Shown here piece after piece: positions 44,241 through 54,296 of a DNA stretch of 64,000 nucleotides. The position numbers and the translations under genes are program-made. Under the pieces are notes generated by a model that worked only from the letters and a program-made list of their open reading frames with translations, did not search any database and was not told the origin of the DNA. Source of the DNA: Dimargaris cristalligena (Eukaryota; Kickxellomycota; Dimargaritomycetes; Dimargaritales; Dimargaritaceae); assembly GCA_027576995.1 (NCBI GenBank), contig JANBQC010000011.1, positions 62,001 through 126,000 on the forward strand. Direction: 5' to 3'. Each line of letters begins with the position of its first letter. The stretch's first letter is position 1.

Positions 44241-45198
44241 GTCTAGGGATTCGAATTTTGTTTTAGCCAAAATACGGTGTCCGACATATTCCCTCCCCCT
44301 CTCTTAACCTTCTCTTTGTAATCACATTGAATAAAATCCACCCTCTTATTCTACACCCCCCACAGGCTCTTTAGGGCTCCCCCACTCGTTTCTTTATCAA
44401 CCCTCCCTCCCCTCTCTCTTATCGCCGCCCGTATCCATGGTTCGATTTTGACAATAAATACGTAACGGTTCCTGAGCGGCATTCACTTTGATCATGATTG
44501 TGGGCCTTTTGGTGTTCCTCTGACATGCCATATTATATATGTTATTCAGGGGGGCGTTAAGGGTTGGACTGGGACAGTAGGGAATTGCAATGCAAAAGAC
44601 TGTGTATAGTAGCTACAGATGAGATATCAGTCCTGTTTGGTGCTTTAAACTGCCTCCCTAATCAGACTGCTAAATTGATAGACATGGGTTAGCTTATTCA
44701 CTCTTCAAAAGCAACCAGGTGCGGGTCGAACTATTTTCTAGGGCGAGTCTGGCTTTGTTGATATAATTTGGTTTTATGAGAAAATTACCATCATGTAGAC
44801 TGCTAGGCATACTATTCTACCCCTAATCAAAGTTGTATAGCCTGTGCTCTATCGGGATCATGTAGTTGGATCCAACTTATCATTAAATGGTCTTGGGTTC
44901 CCTCTAACAATACCCACTATCTCATTGTCATTTGCCCGGCTAGTCTGTCACTCAGGTATATTGTATTTTAATGTATAAAAAAGGGGGATGTGTATTTAAT
45001 TTTAAAGTATGAAGGAAAATAAACCTCCGAATTTGAACTCAAGCTAACAACAAGATTGGTAAATTTATAAAAGCTAGAAAGGCGGGGAGAGTATACATCC
45101 AAGTCGTAAAGTACTTGCTAATTTTTTATCTAAATGTACAATAGCGCAACCCTCACAGGATGGGGGGTGGATTGGTGGAAAAAGGAGCTCGACCAAGC
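44241..45198. other. Convergent spacer between eS17 and a small peptide gene
   Basis: Apart from the eS17 polyadenylation signal I see nothing. Part of it (44557-44721) has no CpG but is too short to interpret. Confidence 0.45.
44330..44335 (+). terminator. Polyadenylation signal of eS17
   Basis: AATAAA lies 90 nt after the eS17 stop in a C/T-rich 3'UTR. Confidence 0.6.
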
Positions 45199-45453
45199 CT
45201 AGGCAGTGGCAGAGGTAGGCGCCAAATCCGCAGCTTCAGCCTTATTTTCCTTGTACTTGCCAATGGCCGCATCGGCAGCATAGTAGGCAACAGCAGCACC
45301 ACCTACAGCAAGGGCAGCCTTGATGGCCATTTCTTTTTTGGAAAGGCTAGTGGGAGCCGAGTCGTCAGAAGAAGTAGTAGTAGTAGGGAGGGTTGCGGAA
45401 CGAACCACGACCACGGTGGCCAGAACAAGAGCGAGAGCGGACAGGACCTTCAT
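45199..45453 (-). CDS. 84-aa secreted or membrane-associated Ala-rich peptide
   Basis: A strong signal peptide (KVLSALALVLATVVVVRSA) is followed by a Thr/Ser spacer (TLPTTTTSSDD), a Lys-containing segment, and a second hydrophobic Ala/Gly-rich helix (IKAALAVGGAAVAYYAADAA), then a charged tail (KYKENKAEAADL). The mature peptide would be about 65 aa without cysteines. The second helix could be a membrane anchor or an amphipathic surface helix. I recognise no family. Coding is supported by clean signal-peptide architecture and GC-rich codons in AT-rich surroundings. A (GA)n tract about 145 nt upstream may be part of the promoter. Confidence 0.72.
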   Translation of the reverse strand: MKVLSALALVLATVVVVRSATLPTTTTSSDDSAPTSLSKKEMAIKAALAVGGAAVAYYAADAAIGKYKENKAEAADLAPTSATA

Positions 45454-46927
45454 GGCTGAATAACGAGAGAAAAGTGGTAAGGGTGAGGGGAGGGAAAAGT
45501 AGTGGTACTTAAAGGGTACACGTTGGAAAGCTGTAGTAGGAAATGAAAGGCAATTGCTGGCTTAGCGGTGGATGGTAGTAGAAGAGTGGATTAATGATAG
45601 AGAGAGAGAGAGAGAGAGAGAGCGGATGTAACGTTATTTATAGACCGCGAGATGTCCATAGCTGGGCGGTTAATGGGTCCCATGTTATGGATATACTGGA
45701 CTTTACTATAATAGAGAGGTATGTATTGCACTATACCCCATGTTTTTAGTCAAATATAGGAGAAGGGGAGGGGGGGTTGCTCACATTAGCCGTCCCTTTG
45801 CCCTTCCCTTACCGGCGAGTACACATTTATTCCGTTCAACTATCCTTTGTCAAAACAAAATTCATCCCCATAATCCATTTGCCCATGCACCTACTAGGCT
45901 TGGCAATGATGAAATCGGAATGCAATTTTATTAAAGAATATCCGTTTGGCCTATGGTATGTTCCCCGTCTCCCCTTTTGGCCACCGGCCTCATGTCTCTA
46001 TCCTAACATCCGGCTAGGTATGATAGTAACGACTGGACGGATATGGACCGGGAATAGAACGGGTATTTTTCCCTTCGGATACTATTTAAAAGGCACCAAA
46101 TTATCGCACCAATGATAAAGCGTACGTGCCGACAAAAATTGGTGGTGTAGGCGTTGGCCAAAGTTAAATGGCCGAGAGGCCTTTCCCTTTCCCTCGATTG
46201 CTACATTTAGTGGTGGATTCTATGAGACCCGGGTTTAATTAGGAATCCTTATAAGCTCGGGTCAGTTGGCAAATGGAAAAAATAGAACGAGGAAAGTCTG
46301 GGCAGGGGAGTGCAGACAGCGCGGTACAGTAGGCATGTTGGGGTGTTCATCTAGGCGGGCCACAGTCAAACAAGGGCCCGGGCAGGTGGCTTTACTAGGG
46401 TGCGGCGTCAAAAGCACGTCCTGCTTTACTAATGGGTTGGCAGTATACCAAGGCCCTATAATAGGGCACTTTAGTTTTCTACATTTGGAGGGGCGCCAAA
46501 AGTAAAAGCCACAAGCCAAGGGTATAGTGGTACCAAAATGGCTTCCAGGTGTTACATTAGTAGCCATTTCATATTCTGCACAGTACATGTATTATTTAAA
46601 AATAGGTATATCGCCAATATCGCTATTTTACAACTTAATATATAATTTCGCTTTTTTTTTTGAAGGAGGGGGGTTATAATAAGCTGTTCCAATTTAGCGG
46701 AAAATTCATGAGTAATGGGCCGCCGGCAGTGGCAAATAAAAGGCAGCACTAATTGCAACATAACTATTCCTCTCATAAATACATCTTATGAGTAAACAGT
46801 TTAAACCATCTGAGCTGAGCACCATTTGTCATCGAAATGTTCTTCCATGGACCATGGGTTAGGCATGCAAATTTCGGCCTACACCTCTTTTGAAGGCTTT
46901 GCCATAAATTCGGGGGCTGTATATCCG
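45454..46927. other. Intergenic, left shoulder of the CpG-void island
   Basis: Apart from the (GA)n tract in the proximal promoter, no gene recognised. CpG occurs at a normal rate up to 46926, in contrast to the next 2.2 kb. Confidence 0.45.
45599..45622. repeat. (GA)n microsatellite in a promoter
   Basis: Twelve AG/GA units about 145 nt upstream of the ATG of the 84-aa peptide gene. Confidence 0.8.
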
Positions 46928-49117
46928 GATGTGCTGTCCATTCTATTCATAGCATACAAGGTTCAGGATAGATTGGGGAGTGCTTTAGTAGGCCCTAGTT
47001 TCTTGAATTATAGAGCCCAGTGGCCCTCCTGGTCATTTGATAGCCCAGTGTTATTTAGCAATAAATAAGGCTATAGTATAGCTCTACCTGTTCTTCACAC
47101 ATCTATTACTACCATGTTTCTGGGGTGTAATGTAAAGTATCCAATCTACTAAAGTATTTACAATATCATAGTATGAGAGGGCATCATGCCTAGCCATTCC
47201 AGGCTTATGGCAGTGTTTCAATGGCAGGTTTCCTAGCTTATTTAGCAGCAGGGGGTGGTGTAGTCAAACCTTATCAAAAGGGACCAGGGGAGGGAGGGAT
47301 ATCTACATAATGGCACTTCAGCATAGTGTATGAACTGGGTGTATGCACAGTGGCTCCAAAAAGGGTATCCATGTTTTACACTTTTGGTTTTACAAATATA
47401 TTACTTAGGATTTAATAGAGGAAAAATAAATAGTTATAACTAAAAGAAAGCCCTTCTCTTCTAGTTTGTATGTATAAAATAATAAGTCTGCATTTTCTTT
47501 CAATGGTAAGATATAGCTATTCTAAAATGACTAGTACATTGATACACTTTTTGGGTTGTTTAAATAATTACCACTTTTTGTAAAATTGTAATTTAAAGTC
47601 ATCCTAGTAGCCGTTTTTAGTAATCACTTATTTGTAATGCTCAGGAATGGTATAAATGACTCTCTACCACTCCCTCCTGGTGACCCTGGGCTGGGTTGTA
47701 CCATCCTTTTCCCAGTATTTGAGTATCCTTTTTGGTAGTCATTAATAATTATGGGATGTATAGCTCTAAATCTAGGCCTATATCTATTCAATAAGATTCA
47801 GGCCTGGGAACTATGTAGGCTACTCCATAGCCTCAAATAGTTACTTTATAAGTCACTTTTGAAAAGATAATTAAATTAACTTTGATCTAGTAATACAAGG
47901 TTGAGGAGGGCTAATTTTTCTTAGGTATGTCCTTGAAGAGGTGTTAGTAAAGTTTTTTAATATTTTGGTAATCTAGTTTACACCTGTATATATATGCAAC
48001 AGTTCCAAATTATGATACTCCTACCCTCCAGACATGCCTGTTTATTATGACAGGCTGGTAATGAGGCCAGGTACTGCAAGACAGACAGGAATCAAAGGGA
48101 TAATAATGAGTTTATTAAAATAAATAATCAGAATAGATAAAACAAGAGGAAAGTTGCAAGCTGAAGAGTAAGCTATTGGGGAAGGGTGGGGTTATATTTG
48201 AACATAAGGGGTAGGGGAAAGAATGGTAATGACTAACTAATATGAATTGGTAACTAGAAGAGAGGGAGAGTATAGTAATAACAATCAAAACATAGTAGAA
48301 TAATGGGGACATATTTTCTTATAGTGAATAGCTACTTTACCCATCTGTTGGTATGAATTTTGCCTATACAATTGGTTAATCTTATAGTGCAAATTAATTG
48401 GTCATGATAGTGGGCCAGAAAAGACAGCACTAATGTTGCTTACCAGATATTATTCCATGAGATGATAATGAAGAGATGCTAGCACCAATGTATCTTAATT
48501 GTTTGGATTGGGAGGTGGTCCCTAGATATTAGGCATATACAAAAGTAAAATTGAATGGGAACTTGTTGTAATGCAGCATATGTATATGGCAATACCAATA
48601 TTGGCTTAGTTGATAATACTGTGGGACAACCAGCTACAATAATATATTGTTACAGCATGCATTGGGGGAGTTCTTGGTTATAAATTTAAAAATAAATATC
48701 TTTAGCTGCAGGTACAATATAACTAGCTGGCTAAAGAATATGGGAAAGGTTTTACTGGGCTGTGTAACAAAAAATCCATAGGATGAGGCTAATACTACTT
48801 GTTAAAACCAAATCTCCAACATATTTTCCCATCCATTCTTTAATTATAGCTTTTTACAGCTGCACTGAATTCCACCCATATGTTATATTGATAATATAGT
48901 ACAACATCTTAATGCCTTCTTAGTCCTACTCCCACTTTCAGTGATATTGTGTCTTACATTATAATAATGGGATGTTATTGTGATACTGGATTAGGCTGGA
49001 ATTTGGCCCTAATCTGGCCTGATGCTTAGTGAATTTGAGAGTTAATGGTTGTTTAGTTGGCTTTATAAGGTGAAATATACATAGATTTACAAATTATAAC
49101 CCATTTTTTCAAAAGTT
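46928..49117. repeat. CpG-void AT-rich island, probably a decayed methylated repeat
   Basis: Reading every line, the only CG dinucleotide between those at 46926-46927 and 49118-49119 is at 47612-47613. Flanking DNA has CG every few tens of bases. TG and CA are abundant. There is no coding frame of note. It includes one copy of the 137-nt repeat and a pair of Tc1/mariner-like inverted ends. Loss of CpG with gain of TpG/CpA is the mark of cytosine methylation and deamination, so I infer an old silenced element rather than unique intergenic DNA. Confidence 0.75.
48742..48878 (+). repeat. 137-nt dispersed repeat, copy A
   Basis: Aligns without gaps to 53364-53500, with 102 of 137 positions identical by hand count. 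The most conserved blocks are GGGAAAGGTT, GATGAGGC, TATTTTCCCA and GCACTGAATTCCACCCA. Two of the three CpGs of copy B are CpA here. Confidence 0.85.
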
Positions 49118-49675
49118 CGGCAACCTCTCAAAGTATTATGTAGTCGAATTATCTTGTTGAGTGGTTTTTGCACTAATTGACCGAGCGAGTTAGCACCAAT
49201 CCGTATGGCTTGATTCGAAGGTATAGGGAGTGTCACGTGCTCCGGATTTCCTCGGTCAGCTTTTGTATCTCTAGGCCCACTCTGTAGACCTAGATTGACA
49301 CTTGGGCTGGAGAGTATAGTATGCATGGGGCGGGAAATTTAATGTTTTTTTGGTAGACTTAATGGTGAGGGTTTTTCATTATTCGACGATTCTATTTTAA
49401 TTTTTTGTGCCCAGAGCACAATGAAAGGTGGGATATTCATTTGACAAAGAATCTGCAATTGGGCTGGCCGTCCATTAATGGCCAGCTAAAAAAACACCAG
49501 TGTGGGAAGGGGAAATGGCAGCGAGCTTCGTACAAGACCCGCGGGCCACTTTGAAACCCCGAGATTCCATCTCTCTCTCTTCTTTCGCTTCGATCTCACT
49601 CGGACTACTCCACGGTACTTTTACCTTACCTTCTTTAACTTCTCTCCCCCCTGCGAGTTTACCAATCTAATCACC
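49118..49675. promoter_or_regulatory. uS15 upstream region
   Basis: Contains the inverted repeat CTGGCC/GGCCAG (49463-49468 and 49479-49484) and, nearer the gene, a C/T-rich leader (49560-49675) typical of highly expressed fungal genes. Confidence 0.45.
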
Positions 49676-50594
49676 ATGGGTCGCATGTACGGATCTGGCA
49701 AGGGTATCTCCCGCTCCTCCATCCCCTACCGTCGCACCGCCCCCAACTGGGCCAAGACCGGTGCCGATGAGGTCGTTGAGACCATCTGCAAGTTCGCCAA
49801 GAAGGGTATGCCCCCTTCCCAGATTGGTGCCCAGCTCCGTGACTCCCACGGAGTCCCCCTCGTGCGCGTCCTGACCGGTACCAAGATCGTCCGCATTCTC
49901 AAGGCCAATGGTCTCGCCCCTTCCCTGCCCGAGGATCTGTACCACCTCATCAAGAAGGCCGTCACCATCCGCAAGCACATTGAGCGCACCCGCAAGGATA
50001 AGGACGCCAAGTACCGCCTGATTCTGACCGAGTCCAAGATTCACCGTCTGGCCCGTTACTACAAGACCTCCGGCAAGCTCCCCCCCAACTGGAAATAGTA
50101 AGTTGTGTTTTTAATTATGCCTGTATATACTAATGATAATCTAAGCCTATACATATGTATATATATATATATATAAGTGTTCCTGTACTCCGGGAACAAC
50201 CCCCTGGCCTCCGAAATAAGTGTCCGCTTCCACTCGGTTATGGTGGCAATGGTCTGGGCGTTTGCGACTTCCCTCGTCGGGTGGGGTATAGCGAAGTGAC
50301 CAAGAGAGGGACATGTCCATATACCAATGGGTTCTACCCATTGAAAACCCCCCGGCAATCCGAACCACCCAACCTAGGACATTGTTTCGGTTTGTGCAAG
50401 GCATTTTCAAGGCTCTCCTGTGGAGAAGTTTGGGGGTGTCTCCCCACATTCTGGGCAATAGTCGACTTTGCTAACCACCACCTTGTTTTTCCGGAATCCT
50501 TCATCGGGACCGCCGTTCTTGTTGCGCCTCTGTACCCCTAACCTCCCCTTATGTTCACAGCGAATCCGCCACCGCCTCTGCCCTGGTCGCCTAA
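49676..50594 (+). CDS. RPS13: 40S ribosomal protein uS15, two exons with a 34-nt last exon
   Basis: Exon 1 is 49676-50097 and exon 2 is 50561-50594, giving 151 aa, the standard length. Exon 1 alone appears to end at a TAG (50096-50098), but those bases are TA plus the G of the donor GTAAGT. Splicing to the acceptor TTCACAG at 50560 completes the Tyr codon and adds [11 protein letters not shown], the family C-terminus, followed by TAA. Key blocks: [52 protein letters not shown] and [10 protein letters not shown]. The protein binds 18S rRNA in the 40S platform. A frame extends 58 codons upstream of the ATG but lacks similarity. Codon bias is strong. Confidence 0.96.
50098..50560 (+). other. uS15 intron with (TA)n tract
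   Basis: 463 nt with GTAAGT donor, a CTAAC likely branch site at 50538-50542 and TTCACAG acceptor. A TA tract lies at 50157-50175. No snoRNA C/D boxes found by eye. Confidence 0.88.
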
Positions 50595-51672
50595 GTATAT
50601 TCCTCATTTTTCCAAACGTGGCACTGCAGTATGTCTGGCTTGCTTTGCTTCGCTTTGGTTAAGTTCAAAATATGACACTGTCTCTTGTCACTGTATTGGA
50701 TTAATGGTCGAGTGTTTTACCCACTGGCTCTTTAATAATTAATTCATTTGTGACATTAAAACTCGGCTTTTCATTAATATATATATATATATAATATAGC
50801 CTGGGAGATGGCTAAAGAATGAGGCTATGGATCATCCAAGACATGGGTGGTGGGTATCCCCTGGAACCTGGCACAGCTAGAATGCATGTCAGACTAAATA
50901 GCAACCCTGTACTGCTGGGAAAATACAGTCATGCCATTCAACGCTTGCCTCTATGGTTCTCGGTGGTTATGTCGAGATACCCACATCTGTGCGTCTGACG
51001 GGGATTGTGTTGTATATACCCCCTTGGCAGCGTTGACAGCCAAGACAACCGAGACTATTTTATATAGTCGTCTTGCAGCGTAATACTAGAGAGATGGGGA
51101 GTCCTTGTTTAGGGCAAGTTCGTTTATTTCTCTGAGGCATGCGATTCCTGGGGATACAATCCGACTTGAAGGGGCGTGTATTCTGCCCCTTATTGTTGAT
51201 GCACGGTATGATGTTCGCTGCATCATAGAATCGCCCAGATGGTCTCTATGTGCTATTGACAATAAAAAACTCCGGAGGCCATTCTGCCCCGCCAAGACTG
51301 CAGGAACATGGCTTAACCGAATACCATGAGACCATATGACCCTAGGGTTCTCGGACGAGGGCACCCTTGAACCTGTAAGTTGACTCCAACTGGCGTATCT
51401 ATCTTATGTTCCGGGTATCTGATATCATTTACTGTTCTAACCTGCTTAATCCCAATGGTTATTTTTGTTGGATTTGTTTGGGGTGTATTTTTACCTAACT
51501 TGATCTCTATTTTATATACGTTTCTTAATTTTAGTTAGTATACTGGCCCCCCATATTTTTTATTATTTGTCGCAACTCCGCCCAGACGATTTGCGGAGTT
51601 ATTTATATATATATATATATATATATAGCCCACTCTTGTACCACCGACGAGGGGCCCTTTACCAAAGTCCAC
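50595..51672. other. uS15 3' region and wax synthase leader
   Basis: Holds a TA tract (50777-50792) and the probable 5'UTR intron of the next gene. No protein gene recognised. Confidence 0.45.
51375..51628 (+). other. Probable 5'UTR intron of the wax-synthase-like gene
   Basis: GTAAGT at 51375 and a (TA)n tract (51603-51627) ending in TAG at 51628 frame 254 nt, the same size and acceptor type as the proven eS10 intron. The leader after it would be 44 nt. No coding frame confirms it. Confidence 0.5.
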
Positions 51673-53193
51673 ATGTCGTCGCTAGTCGACCTCACAGCGT
51701 GGCGGGTGTCCGTACCCGACTGGACCAGTCTCCTTGGGGTGAAAGTGGGACTATGCCTCCATTACTACCTGTTACGCGCATTGCCCGTTGCCAATCCCTG
51801 GCGAAAGCGCTTGGGAGTGACCCTCCAGTTGGGGATTCTAGCCCTACCCGTACTATGCAATTCCGAGGACTCCATTCTGGTTCAGGGGGTTACTACCGTC
51901 CTGGCCTTCTATTTGAGCATGAAGTTGGCCGAGGCATGTCTGGTATACGATTACTACCAGGTTGGGTTTCCCTCCACACGCAAGGACCCGGTGTCTCTAG
52001 AACCGGTTAAACCATGCGGCGTCGATAAAGCGAAAGTAAAAGTACCAGTGAAGGCCGAAGGCAAAGGCAAGGACAAAGACCATGGACAGGATGGCCCGGG
52101 ACCGCGGAGTTTGCGGGAATATTGGATTCGACTAGGACGGGTCCACCCGTCCCCCACTACCAGCCGGCGGTTCCCTTTCCTCACCGATGACTTCGACCCC
52201 ACTCGACCACCCTCTACCGCCGTCACCGGCACCAACACCAGCACCGACGAGTACTACGACATCGCCACGGGAACGGTGGTCACCCCGGCGCAGCTAACAC
52301 AACTCGAAACCCCCGCCGATACGGACCCAATCCCGTGGAACGTCCGGCTACGACCGCGGGCGGACTGGCGCAATGATCCCGCCGCTTGGGTGGGGCAACG
52401 CCTGGGCCTCACGGGCTGTTTATACTCCATTGGCCAAGGCATGGTCTATGGTTCCGCCGCGACCCTCCTTGTCCTTCTCCCCATTGCCCATCCGGATTTG
52501 GCCACCATGGAGCGTTCCCGCTTACGGTACCAAGGGAATCGATTCCCGGCCTGGCCCACGGCGGCGTGGTGCTGGGAGGGTTACGCGGCGGCTTATTTAT
52601 TCTACTGGGGCATGAACGCCTGGTTTTACCTGGCCTACAGTTCCGCCGCCTGGCTACTCCAATTCCCCACCCCGGTGATCTTTGACCAGCCGTTCCTGGC
52701 CACGTCCCCGCGCGACTTTTGGAGTCGCCGCTGGAATCTCTTGTTCAAGGATACGTTCCATATTGTGGTGTTCAAGCCGGTCCAGCGGCGGGTAGGCGGC
52801 ACCCGAGGGATCGCCGGGCCCCAAGCACCGGTGGTGCAATTTTCGGCGGCTTTGGCGGTTTTCCTATTCAGCGGACTACTGCACGAATACATTTTGATTG
52901 CCGTGTGCGGACGGTCCGCTGGCGAGGAAATGCTGTTCTTTGTTCTGCACGGGCTACTAACTTGTGGCCAAGTTGGGTTACAGCAAGTCATACCCCCCTT
53001 ATTAGCCGGGGTGTTGCCCGCCCCAGCCTACCGGCGGCTAGCTTACTGGACGCATACTCTGGGCCAAACGGCGGTGGCTCGGCTAATGCTCATTTTGGTC
53101 AATAATGCTCTGCTTTTGTGGACCGCTCCCTTGTTTTTGTACCCTTACCTTCGGGATGGCTTTCACCTGTTCTTGAGCCCCATTAGGTTTTAA
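51673..53193 (+). CDS. Wax-synthase-like membrane-bound O-acyltransferase (MBOAT)
   Basis: The protein has 506 aa in one coding exon. Hydrophobic helices occur at about residues 20-100 and in the C-terminal half (about 255-500). The conserved MBOAT/wax synthase part includes FWSRRWNLLFKDTFHIVVFK (the RRWN-like motif) and SGLLHEYILI with the presumed catalytic His404. Such enzymes transfer acyl groups to long-chain alcohols or other lipid or terpenoid acceptors in the ER. A hydrophilic insert at about residues 105-240 separates the N-terminal helices from the core, rich in Lys (VKVPVKAEGKGKDKDHG) and then Thr/Asp. The acceptor substrate cannot be inferred. The start ATG follows a leader that begins right after a (TA)nTAG acceptor. 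Confidence 0.83.
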   Translation: MSSLVDLTAWRVSVPDWTSLLGVKVGLCLHYYLLRALPVANPWRKRLGVTLQLGILALPVLCNSEDSILVQGVTTVLAFYLSMKLAEACLVYDYYQVGFPSTRKDPVSLEPVKPCGVDKAKVKVPVKAEGKGKDKDHGQDGPGPRSLREYWIRLGRVHPSPTTSRRFPFLTDDFDPTRPPSTAVTGTNTSTDEYYDIATGTVVTPAQLTQLETPADTDPIPWNVRLRPRADWRNDPAAWVGQRLGLTGCLYSIGQGMVYGSAATLLVLLPIAHPDLATMERSRLRYQGNRFPAWPTAAWCWEGYAAAYLFYWGMNAWFYLAYSSAAWLLQFPTPVIFDQPFLATSPRDFWSRRWNLLFKDTFHIVVFKPVQRRVGGTRGIAGPQAPVVQFSAALAVFLFSGLLHEYILIAVCGRSAGEEMLFFVLHGLLTCGQVGLQQVIPPLLAGVLPAPAYRRLAYWTHTLGQTAVARLMLILVNNALLLWTAPLFLYPYLRDGFHLFLSPIRF

Positions 53194-54296
53194 AAGTTCT
53201 TGACCGAAAGGGGAATCCGTACTGCTCGATATTCGCGTACTTTTGGTTTAATAACGATGATCACCAAATGGATTTTGCGGTTCCATTATGCCCCGTAAAT
53301 ACTCATGTAGATATAATATGTACACACGGGGATGTATAAGCTGATGAGTTCCAATTTTCAAATGGGAAAGGTTCAACCAGACTGTATAACGATAAATCCG
53401 TTGGATGAGGCAAAAACCACTGGTTAATAATGGATCCCTCATATATTTTCCCATACACGTATTATCCAAAACTTTATACATCTGCACTGAATTCCACCCA
53501 AATTAATCCGGGACATGATGGTAATAGTTTTTGGGGCGGCATTTTCGAATTGAGCGGTTAGCAAAGTAGTCTTCCCGATCGCCCAGGCACTGCTAGTATA
53601 TTTTTATCGACATCTCTTGCAAGTCCATCTGTCATCTATATAGGGCTGTAATCGATTGAAACAGAGCCCTTCTTTGGCCGGCTTGGTGTGGCAAGGCTAT
53701 GCTGAACCACCCGGCTGCACTTCCGGCCTCCACCCTTTTATATACACACATGTCTTGTATCCTCCGAGATGATTCTACCCTATACCTGTACGTAATTGCT
53801 GGATATTCTGTCGCTCATCGAATGAGAAGTGTAGAGTCAGCCATGATCCTTACCCGATAACTGTACTACAACCAGCCGCATTACGCTATCAGTCAAGGGA
53901 AACAGAGAAGGGTAATTGGGGGAGTTTCCCTATAACAACGGGTCTTGGGATCCAAATAATCATAACAACAATAGACATAAGTGATGAGTGGGGTATATTC
54001 TGAAAACCCCCCAGCCAAGCCTACTATGCTCTGCCGAATCAATGGTATTCTACATTAATAATCCGGCCATAATTCACTATAACCTGTCCCCCCTTCTTGT
54101 GCACTTTCATTATCCCGCTCCATCTTTCCCCCCGCTAAGGCAGTCTTTTATTTTCTTACTATAGACTGACCTTAACTTTTTGACCTCTTCTTCCTCATGG
54201 GCAACTCCATTGCTATTTAGGCAAAACCCCCGCAATCTACTTTATACAGCCCCTCTCCTCCACCCCCATTCACTTCGTTAAGGTTTAGTTCTCGCC
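53194..54296. other. Intergenic, contains repeat copy B
   Basis: Apart from the 137-nt repeat, the aprataxin promoter is here, C/T-rich from about 54080 on. No other gene recognised. Confidence 0.45.
53364..53500 (+). repeat. 137-nt dispersed repeat, copy B
   Basis: Gap-free match to 48742-48878 (102/137). Keeps three CpGs, all absent from copy A. TGGGAAA at its left edge is complementary to TTTCCCA inside both copies. Confidence 0.85.

Noticed and set aside
48742..48878. 137-nt repeat as a U4 snRNA or C/D snoRNA
   Set aside because: Short resemblances (GATGAGG, TTTTCCCA, CTGA) occur, but there is no terminal stem for a snoRNA and no matching U4 domain order.
50098..50560. snoRNA inside the uS15 intron, as in some animals
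   Set aside because: A C-box-like TGATAAT occurs near the donor, but no D box with a closing stem was seen.
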